Shown: positions 19,076 through 29,247 of the stretch, piece by piece
Layout: every line of letters begins with the position of its first letter
Position numbering within the stretch: the first letter of the stretch is position 1
From: Pelagibacterium xiamenense
Lineage (GTDB): Bacteria; Pseudomonadota; Alphaproteobacteria; Rhizobiales; Devosiaceae
Direction of reading: 5' to 3'
Length of the DNA: 64,000 nt
Assembly: GCF_021166475.1 (NCBI RefSeq)
Contig: NZ_JAJOYS010000001.1
Location: 310,001-374,000, forward strand
Made by a program: the position numbers and the translations under genes
Notes under the pieces: model-generated
Seen by the model: the letters and a program-made list of their open reading frames with translations, nothing else
The model's database searches: none
Told to the model about the DNA's origin: nothing

Positions 19076-19387
19076 AAAGGTTCCCTTTATACTGGCACCT
19101 GACCCAAGACAAAACGGGCGCAGACGCGGTCAACGGGCCAGTTGTTGTTTTCGATGTCGCGTTTTGGCCCGTACATTACGCGTAAATTATGGCAACGGCC
19201 AATGGTTCCGCCTTTCGGACACGCCACAACGCCGGTCCACCGGGCGTCTTGCCGCCTAGACGAACGTCTTAAGACCCATTGCCAGATGGCTCCACCCATA
19301 TGGTGCGCCTATTGTCATCGCCAAGGTCGGCGGGGGCACCAAAATGCCGCGCCGTGCCGTTTTTCACCGCTGTTTGAGAGTTGAGCC
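19076..19387. other. chvI/pckA divergent intergenic region
   Basis: 312 bp separating two outward-reading genes, so it should hold both promoters. I could not pick convincing -35/-10 pairs or a ChvI site by eye. The short open frames crossing it have no ribosome-binding sites and no recognisable product. Confidence 0.5.
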
Positions 19388-20986
<1,599 letters not shown>

Positions 20987-21007
20987 GCACCCAGGCCAAT
21001 ATCTAGA

Positions 21008-21040
21008 GGCTCCGCCGTTTCCGGCGGGGCCTTTGTTTCT
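21008..21040 (+). terminator. pckA terminator
   Basis: 10-bp stem GGCTCCGCCG / CGGCGGGGCC (one G-T pair) with a 4-nt loop, followed by TTTGTTTCT, 22 bp after the pckA stop. Confidence 0.88.
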
Positions 21041-21072
21041 GCGCAGGGCCGATGTTACGGCCCCGTCCGCCC

Positions 21073-21471
21073 TCAGGCGGCTTCGGCGTCCGGCCGGCTG
21101 AAGTTCACTTCGCGCGTGACCTGCCAGCGTCCGTCCTCGAAGACGAAATCGATGCTCAGATCGATCAGCCTATTGGGCCCCCCGACCGGAATTTTCCGCG
21201 AAATCAGAACATGTCCACGATCCCCGGACACCGTGAGGCTGTGGATTCTGGCCCACATGTGGTCGTCCGGGTTCTTGTCCTTGAACGTCTGCTCCAGCAG
21301 CGCCATGAAGTCTTTCTTTTCAAGAGTCACAAGGTGCCCGTCTATACTCAGATCCATCACCACGATGTTGTCGTGATAGATGCTGTCGAGCTTTTCCATG
21401 TCGGCGCTGACGCCGGCTTTCATCAATTCTTCGACCCTGGCGCGCAGTGTGGCTTCAGTTATTTCAGACAT
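21073..21471 (-). CDS. NTF2-like / SnoaL-fold protein
   Basis: 132-residue small cone-shaped-barrel protein of the nuclear-transport-factor-2 superfamily, by overall pattern: an N-terminal helix with a SADMEKLDSIYHDNIVV segment, then VSGDRGHVLIS and a final strand FVFEDGRWQVTREVNF. The catalytic role, if any, is unknown. The ATG at 21471 is chosen because AAGGAG lies 5 bases before it; the GTG at 21477 would overlap that site. The start lies inside the end of the peroxiredoxin gene (8-bp overlap), so the two are co-expressed. Confidence 0.72.
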   Translation of the reverse strand: MSEITEATLRARVEELMKAGVSADMEKLDSIYHDNIVVMDLSIDGHLVTLEKKDFMALLEQTFKDKNPDDHMWARIHSLTVSGDRGHVLISRKIPVGGPNRLIDLSIDFVFEDGRWQVTREVNFSRPDAEAA

Positions 21472-22021
21472 GTTCACTCCTTAAGGTTTGGACGTAAGTC
21501 CCGTTGATTGGGGCGTCTTTCATTGGCCCGCGCCGAAAGCCGATGCCCTTGGCAATCCACTCCAGGTTGGGGCGTGAAAAAGGTACGTTCGAGGTGTCCA
21601 CGATTTGCACGGTGCCGGTCTCGTCGATGACGAACAAACCCGGTTCTGCGAAGGGCCCGTCGACGTCGATCCCGTTTCGCGGGCCGGAAATGTGTAATCC
21701 CAACTCCAGCATCTGCGGAATGCTCAGGCCATACGCGACATCGAACGCCGGTGAAATCTGCGTCATGTGCGCGGCCGCTCGGGCTTCGCTATCAGCCGAT
21801 ATGGCGATCACATCCACGCCGAGCGCCTTGAAGTCCGGCAAGGCGGAATTGAGTTCGTTGAGATATGTCGTGCAGAGCGGGCAATGCTTGCCGCGATAGA
21901 CGACCACAAGCATCCAATCCAGCCCATTGCGGGGCTTTGAGATTTCGCGCCGGCCACCGCCGAGCACAGGAAGTTCGATCGCCGGAAACACCGATCCGGC
22001 GGCGCCTTTTTTGCTGGTCAC
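21464..22021 (-). CDS. AhpC/TSA-type peroxiredoxin-like protein
   Basis: 185-residue thioredoxin-fold protein. The motif RGKHCPLC puts Cys47 at the usual peroxidatic position and Cys50 in a CxxC arrangement, unlike the TxxC of classical peroxiredoxins, so it may act as a thiol-disulfide reductant or PrxL-type peroxidase. IAISADSE and the segment FVIDETGTVQIVDTS fit the family. Translation starts at GTG with GGGAA 9 bases upstream. It is divergent from a TetR gene, with a near-perfect operator covering its -10 box. Confidence 0.8.
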   Translation of the reverse strand: MTSKKGAAGSVFPAIELPVLGGGRREISKPRNGLDWMLVVVYRGKHCPLCTTYLNELNSALPDFKALGVDVIAISADSEARAAAHMTQISPAFDVAYGLSIPQMLELGLHISGPRNGIDVDGPFAEPGLFVIDETGTVQIVDTSNVPFSRPNLEWIAKGIGFRRGPMKDAPINGTYVQTLRSEHV

Positions 22022-22034
22022 TTGAAGCGATTCC

Positions 22035-22060
22035 CTTTATGTATGGATCGATACATAAAG
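22035..22060. promoter_or_regulatory. TetR-type operator between the peroxiredoxin and tetR genes
   Basis: A 26-bp dyad: CTTTATGTAT at 22035-22044 and its exact complement ATACATAAAG at 22051-22060, with GGATCG between. Only the outermost spacer base breaks symmetry. Its position over the peroxiredoxin -10 and upstream of tetR fits a site for the adjacent TetR protein. Confidence 0.75.
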
Positions 22061-22081
22061 CGAGGCGCATGAGTGCGTCAA
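22053..22081 (-). promoter_or_regulatory. Promoter of the peroxiredoxin/NTF2-like operon
   Basis: On the minus strand TTGACG (22081-22076) is followed after 17 bp by TTATGT (22058-22053). The -10 lies inside the right arm of the 22035-22060 dyad, so a bound repressor would block it. Confidence 0.6.
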
Positions 22082-22091
22082 GGAATATATA

Positions 22092-22700
22092 TTGAGCGAT
22101 ACAAAAAAATTAGGCCGCCCCCGGAATTTCGACTACGACAACGCATTGCTCCAGGCGATGTCGGTATTCTGGGTCAAGGGCTATGATGGAGCTTCGATGC
22201 GTGACCTGACCGGTGCCATGGGGATCTCGGGGCCCAGTCTCTACGCGGCTTTTGGTGATAAGCGCGACCTCTACCTGAAGACGATAGACCACTACTGCTC
22301 GGCGGACGCCTGCACGCCGCTTGTGGCTCTGGAAGGCGAAGAGGATATTGAAAAAGCGCTTCATGCCTTCCTGTCCGAGGTTATTCGCTCCGCAACAGCG
22401 CACGAAAGCGGCGCCAAGGGGTGTTTCCTCGCGTCCAGCGTCGTGGCGTGCGTCGGGCATGTCGATGGCGTGGGCGAGCGTGTCGACGCCGCCATCGACG
22501 ACACCGAGAAGAGGTTGACCGCACGCTTCGAGCGCGAGATCCAAAAGGGCACCTTGCCTCCGACCTTCCCGGCGCGGGAACGGGCAGCACTGCTTTTCGA
22601 TATCCGGCAAGGCTACATGTTTCGCGGCCGTGCGGGCTGGTCCAGCGATCGCATGCAAAAGGACGTTGCCGACCGGGTCAGAATGTTGCTGTCAACCTAG
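22092..22700 (+). CDS. TetR family transcriptional regulator
   Basis: 202-residue one-component repressor. The N-terminal helix-turn-helix spans about residues 10-55, with GYDGASMRDLTGAMGISGPSLYAAFGDKR split over its turn and recognition helix. The C-terminal ligand/dimer domain includes AKGCFLASSVVACVG, which has two Cys. Translation starts at TTG with AAGGA 7 bases before it. It is divergent from the peroxiredoxin/NTF2 pair and likely represses both units from the dyad at 22035-22060. The Cys residues make thiol sensing conceivable but unproven. Confidence 0.9.
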   Translation: MSDTKKLGRPRNFDYDNALLQAMSVFWVKGYDGASMRDLTGAMGISGPSLYAAFGDKRDLYLKTIDHYCSADACTPLVALEGEEDIEKALHAFLSEVIRSATAHESGAKGCFLASSVVACVGHVDGVGERVDAAIDDTEKRLTARFEREIQKGTLPPTFPARERAALLFDIRQGYMFRGRAGWSSDRMQKDVADRVRMLLST

Positions 22701-22801
22701 GCGGTTCAAACCGGACATAAAGCCCAAGCCACCGTCCCAACGCCATCCTGGCGGCGATGGGTACTGCGTTGGCGCCATTGCAAGCCGCCGCCGGACGCGG
22801 A

Positions 22802-23398
22802 TCAATAAAAGATGTGGTTGCCGATCGCGGCGACCTGCGCATAGGCCGATGCCCAGGATGGCGAAACCGAGGTGGTGTGGAAATGCATCGCCGTTTCAAG
22901 CCCTTCGGCGGGCGTGTCCCCCTCGAGGAACTGGTCATAGGCGGCAAGCGCGATGACGTGCGATTTCACCCAGGATTGGCGGTCGATGATGTTGCCGTAT
23001 CCGCCATCGTCGGGCCGCCCGTCGCAAGCAAACGAGAACTGGCAGCGGTTGCGCATATGCGCATTCTGAAACACCACGCCGCAAACGCTGTCGGGATAGC
23101 GCGCCGACTCGACGCGATTGAGGATGACCGAGGCAACCGCCCATTGGCCTTCTTCGGGTTCCCCGCGGCTTTCGTGATAGACGGCCTGGGCCAGGCAATA
23201 GCGCTCCGCCGCCGCAATTTCCTTGCGTTCCTCTGTGGGAACAAACGACGTCGCGACATACTCCGCGAGCAGTTCGGGCGTCAGCGCACGGGCCTCATCG
23301 GCTTGCGCCGGCACCGAAACCATCAGCAAAAAAGTGGAAATCATGGCGCCGAAAATGCGCCGTTTTATGCCATCGGTGGCGTTGCCGCTAAGCGCCAT
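22802..23398 (-). CDS. SleB-type cell wall hydrolase
   Basis: Exported peptidoglycan hydrolase of the SleB/CwlJ (Hydrolase_2) family. The start at 23398 is set by AGAAGGAACG just upstream. An N-terminal hydrophobic signal ([19 protein letters not shown]) precedes the catalytic domain with AVYHESRGE (Glu as likely acid) and [11 protein letters not shown], and FQFSFACDG-like Cys pairs follow ([11 protein letters not shown]). It has 198 residues. Two full CtrA boxes lie 78-109 bp upstream, pointing to cell-cycle control. Confidence 0.88.
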   Translation of the reverse strand: MALSGNATDGIKRRIFGAMISTFLLMVSVPAQADEARALTPELLAEYVATSFVPTEERKEIAAAERYCLAQAVYHESRGEPEEGQWAVASVILNRVESARYPDSVCGVVFQNAHMRNRCQFSFACDGRPDDGGYGNIIDRQSWVKSHVIALAAYDQFLEGDTPAEGLETAMHFHTTSVSPSWASAYAQVAAIGNHIFY

Positions 23399-23475
23399 CG
23401 TTCCTTCTGCCCCCGTCTTCCGGACATTTCTGCCCGGCGCCCTCATGCGCGGAAGACCCTACAAAGACCAATCGA

Positions 23476-23490
23476 TTAACGCATTATTAA
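23476..23490. promoter_or_regulatory. CtrA box 1 (TTAA-N7-TTAA)
   Basis: TTAACGCATTATTAA matches the full alphaproteobacterial CtrA consensus exactly. It is 78 bp upstream of the SleB-type gene start and 2 bp from box 2. Confidence 0.65.
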
Positions 23491-23492
23491 GC

Positions 23493-23507
23493 TTAATCGA
23501 TGGTTAA
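23493..23507. promoter_or_regulatory. CtrA box 2 (TTAA-N7-TTAA)
   Basis: TTAATCGATGGTTAA is a second exact TTAA-N7-TTAA match in tandem with box 1. The pair also forms an inverted repeat, ATCGATTAA (23471-23479) and TTAATCGAT (23493-23501). Confidence 0.65.
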
Positions 23508-23618
23508 CGGCCTTCTGTTTAACCCGTTATGGGACCGGGGGTAAAGACCTCAACTTGGCGTGGGGTTAGGCAAATGCGTGCAATTTGAACCAAATACGCC
23601 TCGTCTGCGGCTTCGGAC

Positions 23619-24935
23619 GTGACAGACGGCCCGCGATTGCCTATGAACTGCACTAACATGTCACTTACCGCACCTTCACCCCCATTGCGAGAACTGACCC
23701 CGCGCCAGATTCAGTGGATCGGCGGAGGATACCTTGCGATGTTTTCATCGCTCGCCGGGCAAACCCTGTTCATCGCGCTGTTCGGCGCCGCGATCCGCGC
23801 CGAGTTCGGGTTGTCGGACGGGCAGTATGGTCTCATCTACACGGCGGCGACGCTGTGCTCGGCCATATGCCTGATATGGGCCGGTACGCTTCCCGACAGG
23901 CTCCCGGCCGCCGTGCTCGCCGGAGGAATTGCCGCGGGTCTCACGATCATGTGCCTGACAATCAGCTTTGCGCCGAGCGTGCTGGTTTTGGGCATCGCGT
24001 TGTTTGGTTTGCGGTTTTTCGGCCAGGGCATGACGACCCACAATGCCGCGACGGCGATTTCACGGTGGTTCAACCGCTTTCGCGGGCGGGCCCTGGCGAT
24101 CTCGCAATTGGGGCTCAACACCGGCGAGGCCATCCTTCCGGTGCTGGTTGCATTCGGTATTGCCGCGATCGGTTGGCGCAGCGTCTGGCTCGTCGCGGCT
24201 GCGGTCGTGGCGCTCGTTCTGGCGCCGGCCATCGTCTTTCTTTTTGCCAACCCGCCGGACGGAAAACGCGCCCGGGCTGCCGGGTTTACCAATCCCGACG
24301 CCGCGAGCACCGAGCACACCGGCAGCCAGTGGACGCGGCGCAAAGTGCTCGCCGACCCTGTCTTTTGGCCCGTGCTCATCGGGCTTCTGGCAATGCCGGC
24401 AATCTCGACCGCGATCTTTTTCCACCAGACCAATCTCGTCGCCGACAAGGGCTGGGGGCTTCTGACGTTCGCGGCGTTTTTCCCCGTAATGTCAGTCACT
24501 TCGGTCATCTCCTCGATGGCGAGCGGGTGGCTCATCGATCGCTTCGGCGCCTATAGGCTGCTGCCCTTTCTCCTGCTGCCCGCCGCGCTCTCGCATCTAT
24601 TGATCTGGCAGTTCTCCGCCTTCTGGGTGATCCCGGCGTTCTTTCTTCTGAACGGCTTCACCAATGGCGCCAACGGGACCATCATGAACGCCATGTGGGC
24701 CGAGCTCTACGGCACGCGGCACCTTGGATCGGTGCGGGCGATCGCGACGTCCGCCATGGTCCTGTCTTCGGCCGTAGGGCCTGGAATCGTTGGTGTTTTT
24801 ATCGACCAGGGCGTGTCTGTCGCCGCGCAGGGACCGTTTTTTGCGGGCTATTGTATCGCCGCCAGCATCGTCTTTTTCACTCTGCAGGGCCGTCTCGAAA
24901 TGCGGAAGGAAGCGCTTTACGCGCCCTCGCTATAG
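23619..24935 (+). CDS. MFS transporter
   Basis: Major facilitator superfamily permease of about 425-438 residues with 12 predicted TM helices. The motif-A-like loop between TM2 and TM3 reads WAGTLPDRLPA, and SRWFNRFRGRALAIS between TM4 and TM5 recalls oxalate/formate- and UhpC-type carriers. The substrate is unknown. The start is uncertain: GTG 23619, ATG 23643 and ATG 23658 are all in frame and none has a good ribosome-binding site; the last (MSLTAPSP) is the most natural N terminus. It converges with the CDF gene, the two 3' ends overlapping by 6 bp. Confidence 0.85.
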   Translation: MTDGPRLPMNCTNMSLTAPSPPLRELTPRQIQWIGGGYLAMFSSLAGQTLFIALFGAAIRAEFGLSDGQYGLIYTAATLCSAICLIWAGTLPDRLPAAVLAGGIAAGLTIMCLTISFAPSVLVLGIALFGLRFFGQGMTTHNAATAISRWFNRFRGRALAISQLGLNTGEAILPVLVAFGIAAIGWRSVWLVAAAVVALVLAPAIVFLFANPPDGKRARAAGFTNPDAASTEHTGSQWTRRKVLADPVFWPVLIGLLAMPAISTAIFFHQTNLVADKGWGLLTFAAFFPVMSVTSVISSMASGWLIDRFGAYRLLPFLLLPAALSHLLIWQFSAFWVIPAFFLLNGFTNGANGTIMNAMWAELYGTRHLGSVRAIATSAMVLSSAVGPGIVGVFIDQGVSVAAQGPFFAGYCIAASIVFFTLQGRLEMRKEALYAPSL

Positions 24936-25817
24936 GACCAGGACGCCGGTGTGTTTGGCTTTGTCCTCGGGCTCCACGTGAATCGTGATAAGGCTTTGAG
25001 GCGCCACATCTTTCAGCGCCGCTTCGATGCGGTCACAGATGGCGTGTGCGGCCTCCACGCTCATCGTGCCCGGCACCACGAGGTGGAAGTCGATGAAGGT
25101 CATGCGGCCCGCGCGGCGGGTGCGCAGATCGTGCGCCTCGATGGCGCCCTCGGCATTGGCGCTGATTAATTCCCTAAGAGTTTCAAGGGTTTCTTTCGGG
25201 ACCGCGATGTCCATGAGGCCGCCGACGCTGCGGGCGATGAGCCTCGTGCCGGACCACAGGATGTTCAACCCCACGATGACAGCAATGAGAGCATCGAGGG
25301 CTTCCAGGCCCGTTACGATGGCGACGATGAGCCCCACGATGACACCCGCCGAGGAGACGACATCGGTCAAAAGGTGCTGCCCGTCCGCCTCGAGCGCCGG
25401 CGAGGAGAAACGCCGGCCCGCGCGGATGAGGATAAAGCACCAGATGGCGTTGATTATGCTCGCCACCGCGTTGATCGAAAGCCCCTCGACCGGCGCGGTG
25501 AGCATGGCCGGGCTTTCGAACGCGCGCCAGGCTTCCGAGAAGATCATGAGCGCAGCCACGAGGATGAAAACGCCCTCGACAACCGCCGAGAAATATTCGG
25601 CCTTGTGATAGCCGTAAGGCAGCGCCGCGTCGGCGGGCCTTTGCGCGAGCGAGACCGCGACGAGCGCGGCAACCGCCGTCACCACATTGACGATCGATTC
25701 GAGCGCGTCCGAATAAAGCGCGACCGACCCCGTGAGCGCCGCCGCCCAGTATTTGAGCGCCAGGACGAGGACGCCGATGACGATACTGCCGATGGCCAGT
25801 TGGACGGGCTTGCTCAT
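24930..25817 (-). CDS. Cation diffusion facilitator family metal exporter
   Basis: 295-residue CDF transporter exchanging divalent metal (Zn, Fe, Co or Mn) for protons across the inner membrane. Six TM helices fall in the first 200 residues. The metal-site motifs are YSDALES in TM2 and DGQHLLTDVVSS in TM5 (H-x3-D). The C-terminal cytoplasmic domain with TFIDFHLVVPG and ITIHVEPED is the usual dimer/metal-sensing ferredoxin-like fold. The site looks like H/D-type, compatible with zinc, but the ion cannot be fixed by eye. Confidence 0.92.
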   Translation of the reverse strand: MSKPVQLAIGSIVIGVLVLALKYWAAALTGSVALYSDALESIVNVVTAVAALVAVSLAQRPADAALPYGYHKAEYFSAVVEGVFILVAALMIFSEAWRAFESPAMLTAPVEGLSINAVASIINAIWCFILIRAGRRFSSPALEADGQHLLTDVVSSAGVIVGLIVAIVTGLEALDALIAVIVGLNILWSGTRLIARSVGGLMDIAVPKETLETLRELISANAEGAIEAHDLRTRRAGRMTFIDFHLVVPGTMSVEAAHAICDRIEAALKDVAPQSLITIHVEPEDKAKHTGVLVL

Positions 25818-25897
25818 GCGTCCGGCATAAACCCGTCCGGGCGTCTTGTCTATCTTCTTGATTTTAAATGCAAATGCTTCGCAGAGGCAGCATCGGT

Positions 25898-26569
25898 CTA
25901 CGAGGCGAGGAACATCTCGTCATGCGCGTGAACGAGGCTGTCGAGCACCGCCGCGCAGAGCGCAGCGATCTCCTCGGTCGGGCCGACGAGATCGGGCACC
26001 ATCACCGTGCGCATGCCCGCCGCGTGCGCGGCCCGGACGCCCGAATGGGAATCCTCAAAGGCAATGCAATGGGCGGGGCGCGCGTTGAGGCGTCTCGCGG
26101 CGGTGAGATAGGGCTCGGGGTGCGGCTTGGGATTGGCGACGTCGTCGCGCGTGACGATGGTGTCGAAAAGCTCGAACAGCCCCGCATGCGAGAGGTGCCG
26201 CGTGGCATGGGGCTTGCGCGAGCTGGTGGCGACGGCCACGGGGATATCCCGGTCCTTGAGCGCAGTTATGAGCTCGCGCGCCCCGGCCTTGACCGGAACG
26301 CCTTCGTCCTTGGTCCGGTCGTGCATGAAAGAGCGGCACTTTTCGTCGAAAAGCGTATAGGGGAAGGCGACGCCAAAGGTTTCGACCAGCATCTTCTCGG
26401 TCGCCTCGTGCGAGGACCCGACAATGCGCAGATGCACCTCGTCGCGCATCTCGTAGCCCAGTTCGGCACAGACATCGAAAACGATCGACCGGAAGACCGA
26501 TTCGGTATCGAGCAGCGTGCCGTCCATATCGAAAATGACGGCGTCGAACGGGTGCGCAAGCGCGGGCAT
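25898..26569 (-). CDS. HAD superfamily hydrolase (beta-phosphoglucomutase/phosphatase-like)
   Basis: 223-residue phosphatase or phosphomutase. Motif I FDMDGTLLDTE carries the nucleophile Asp and acid Asp, followed by the helical cap. VATSSRKP is motif II with its Ser, DDVANPKPHPEPY is motif III with its Lys, and FEDSHSGVRAA is motif IV. The start at 26569 is supported by AAGGAG 9 bases upstream; the longer frame to 26647 has none. The substrate is unknown. Confidence 0.88.
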   Translation of the reverse strand: MPALAHPFDAVIFDMDGTLLDTESVFRSIVFDVCAELGYEMRDEVHLRIVGSSHEATEKMLVETFGVAFPYTLFDEKCRSFMHDRTKDEGVPVKAGARELITALKDRDIPVAVATSSRKPHATRHLSHAGLFELFDTIVTRDDVANPKPHPEPYLTAARRLNARPAHCIAFEDSHSGVRAAHAAGMRTVMVPDLVGPTEEIAALCAAVLDSLVHAHDEMFLAS

Positions 26570-26704
26570 GGGCGGGAAGCTCCTTGGCGTTAAAGAAGCA
26601 CTTCTGACTAACAGAGCCGCGCCCGCGCGGCTAGCCCCGAAGACCAAGTTTTGATCGGGAGCGAACCCGGTCTCCGGCGGCAGCCATAGCCTTGCGGAAT
26701 GCGC

Positions 26705-29044
26705 CTATTGCGGCGGATCGCCCGCATCGGTCCCCTCGTCGGCGGCGGGCAGGCCGACCTCGTCCTTGTTTGAACGCCGGCGGCGGCGTTTGGACCGGGG
26801 TTCGGCCGCTTCCGCCTCGATTTCGGTCTCTTCGGTATCGTCGCGCACCATATGGAGCGGCGGGGCGTTGCCGGCCTTGTCGACGCCGAAATAGACGGTC
26901 TGGTGCGGGAACGGGATCTCGATGTTGCGTTCGTCGAAGATGCGCTTGAGGATCGCATTGTAGGCGCGCTTGAGCGCCCACTGATTGCCCGGCAGCGTCT
27001 TGATGCGGGCGCGCAGGATGATCTCGCTGGCGCCGAACTCGTTGAGCCCCATCCATTCGAGATCGCCAATGATGACCTTGGCGTTCTCCGGGTCGGCGCG
27101 CAATTCCTCGAACGCGTCGTAGATCGCTTTCTTGGCCTCTTCGGTATCCTCGCGATAGGCCACCCCGATATCGAGCAGCGCATAGGAGAAGCCGCGCATA
27201 TAGTTGGTGACCACATCGACCGAGGAGAACGGCACGATGTGATAGGCGCCCTCGAGGTCGCGCAAGGCTGCCGAGCGGATGGTCAGGCGCTCCACGACGC
27301 CGGAAATGCCCCCGATCTGCACCACGTCGCCCACATCGATCGCGCCTTCGAGCTGAATGAAGACGCCGGTGATGATGTCCTGCACCATCTTTTGCGCGCC
27401 GAACCCGACGGCCAGCCCGATGATCCCCGCCGAGGCCAGCAGTGGCGCGATATTGAGCCCCACTTCGGCCAGAACGAACATCAGGACGATGACGATGAGC
27501 GCGATGGTGACGGCGTTCCGCAACAGCACGAGCAGCGTTTTCTCGCGCGCGGAAACGCCTGTCGCGTAATCGGGGTTGATGCGGTAGTCGACCCAGGAAT
27601 TGAGCACCAGCCACGCCGCGAAGGCGACGAGGAGGATGACCGCAACGGTGATCGTCGTACCTGCAAGCTGGTAGCCGATCTGGCTTTCAAGGAAGGCGAA
27701 GACGTCGAACGCCCCGAGCGCGTTGAGGCAGAAGACGATGACGGCCAGAACCACCACGAGCCGCACCACATAGAGCACGCGCGGCACAAACGCGTTGAGC
27801 CGCTTTTCAAGCAGCGGCACGCGCTCGGTGATGTTGTGCGGCAGCGAAATGCCGCCGCCGATCATCCGGGTGATGAGGTTATAGGCGATCATGCCCACAA
27901 GGATCGCCACGGCGATCTCGGCATTGGCGACGATGACGGCATAAAAGCCCGAGGTCGGCCGCACGATGACGATGAGCGCGAGCACCGCGAGATAAATCAG
28001 GATCGGCACCGCCCAGTACCGCGCGGCCATATGCTTGCCCCGCCCCGCATGGTGAATGCGCCAGCGCCGCGCGAGCTTGAGCGCAACAGGCCGGCGAATG
28101 GCCATGACCAGCGACGCGATGAGCGCGAGGATGATCAGCAGCACAATGACCGACAGCGCCCGGCCCGCCTGCGGATCGACCAGCCGGGTGACCAGCGGCA
28201 GCATGAGAAGCTGCCCGTAGACAAAGAGCGAAATCAGCGTCCGTCCCCACCCCATGGCGCCACGGGCGGTTGTATCGGAGACCGAAACCAGCCGCAGATC
28301 GGGCCGGCGCGGCGCCAAGATGACGCGCATCACCGCAAGCGTGATCTCGATGACGAGGAAGGCGTTGAGATAGAGCGAATGGGAGAAATTGATCTGCCCC
28401 TGATTGCCCAGCACGGTGAGCGCGGCGAGATAGCCCACGGCCCAGGGCACGAGGGCAAAGCCGATATCGATCAGGAACCCCAGCGAAATGCCGATCAGCT
28501 TGGCGATGAACCCTTCGGCCGCGACCGCATCGCGCAGCCGCCCGCGCAGCCCTCCGAGAAACCGGCGCAGGAGGATCAATACGCCATAGGTGATGGCCAC
28601 CAGCGCGGCGAGATCGACGAGGATGAGGCCGATCTGGCCCAGTTCGCCCGCCGTAAGCGCCGAAAAGGTCTGCGGCGCGGCCGCCAGCTGATCCCAGAAA
28701 TCCACGGCCCCCGCGACGGCGCCCTCGACAAGCCCCTGGGTGAAGGCGGCAATCTCGCCCCCCACCGAGCGCATATCGAGCCCGCTCTCCTCGGCGTCTT
28801 CGCCCGCCGCCGCGACGGCGCCCTGAAGTTCGGCAATGAACGCCTCGCGCGCTTCCTCGTCCTCGAGGATGCCGATGAGCGTGTCGATGGCACCCTCAAC
28901 GCGCCCCTCGACGCTCTCTGCCGGCGCGTCCCCACCGCCCGCAGCCTGTCCCCAGGCCGGCGCGGTGCCCAATGCGGGCATCAGCGCGAGAATGAGTGTG
29001 ACGAGCAGGCGCGGCAAAAAGCCGGCGGCGGAAGTGGCGCGCAT
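26705..29044 (-). CDS. Large MscS family mechanosensitive channel
   Basis: 779-residue inner-membrane channel that opens under membrane tension to release solutes. It has a signal peptide (about residues 1-32), a periplasmic domain of about 120 residues, at least eight hydrophobic helices, then the MscS core: pore helix region LLASAGIIGLAVGFGAQKM with its Gly/Ala packing, and the beta-domain motif IDVGDVVQIGGISGVVERL. The C-terminal tail is charged (KRRRRRSNKDE). It is much larger than E. coli MscS (286) and resembles YbiO/YnaI-like members. Confidence 0.92.
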   Translation of the reverse strand: MRATSAAGFLPRLLVTLILALMPALGTAPAWGQAAGGGDAPAESVEGRVEGAIDTLIGILEDEEAREAFIAELQGAVAAAGEDAEESGLDMRSVGGEIAAFTQGLVEGAVAGAVDFWDQLAAAPQTFSALTAGELGQIGLILVDLAALVAITYGVLILLRRFLGGLRGRLRDAVAAEGFIAKLIGISLGFLIDIGFALVPWAVGYLAALTVLGNQGQINFSHSLYLNAFLVIEITLAVMRVILAPRRPDLRLVSVSDTTARGAMGWGRTLISLFVYGQLLMLPLVTRLVDPQAGRALSVIVLLIILALIASLVMAIRRPVALKLARRWRIHHAGRGKHMAARYWAVPILIYLAVLALIVIVRPTSGFYAVIVANAEIAVAILVGMIAYNLITRMIGGGISLPHNITERVPLLEKRLNAFVPRVLYVVRLVVVLAVIVFCLNALGAFDVFAFLESQIGYQLAGTTITVAVILLVAFAAWLVLNSWVDYRINPDYATGVSAREKTLLVLLRNAVTIALIVIVLMFVLAEVGLNIAPLLASAGIIGLAVGFGAQKMVQDIITGVFIQLEGAIDVGDVVQIGGISGVVERLTIRSAALRDLEGAYHIVPFSSVDVVTNYMRGFSYALLDIGVAYREDTEEAKKAIYDAFEELRADPENAKVIIGDLEWMGLNEFGASEIILRARIKTLPGNQWALKRAYNAILKRIFDERNIEIPFPHQTVYFGVDKAGNAPPLHMVRDDTEETEIEAEAAEPRSKRRRRRSNKDEVGLPAADEGTDAGDPPQ

Positions 29045-29247
29045 AGTGATTTGAGCCCTCTAGTTTTTTTTCAAGCGTACATTTTTTTGTCCTGTGGTGA
29101 ACCCCCGCGAGCCCGTTGAGTTCCGCGCAAGCGCGAAAACCCGACAGCCGTGCGGCTTCGGGCTGGGCGATTTCTCGCTGAGTTCGGACGCATGTGGCGC
29201 GTGCGCGCAAAAGAAACGCGCGGGCGGCGGGCGGCGTTCCCGGGCGC

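Noticed and set aside
26852-29119. 755-codon plus-strand frame opposite the MscS gene
   Set aside because: Composition is His/Asp/Arg-rich without fold-like pattern and mirrors the codon structure of the strongly supported MscS gene.
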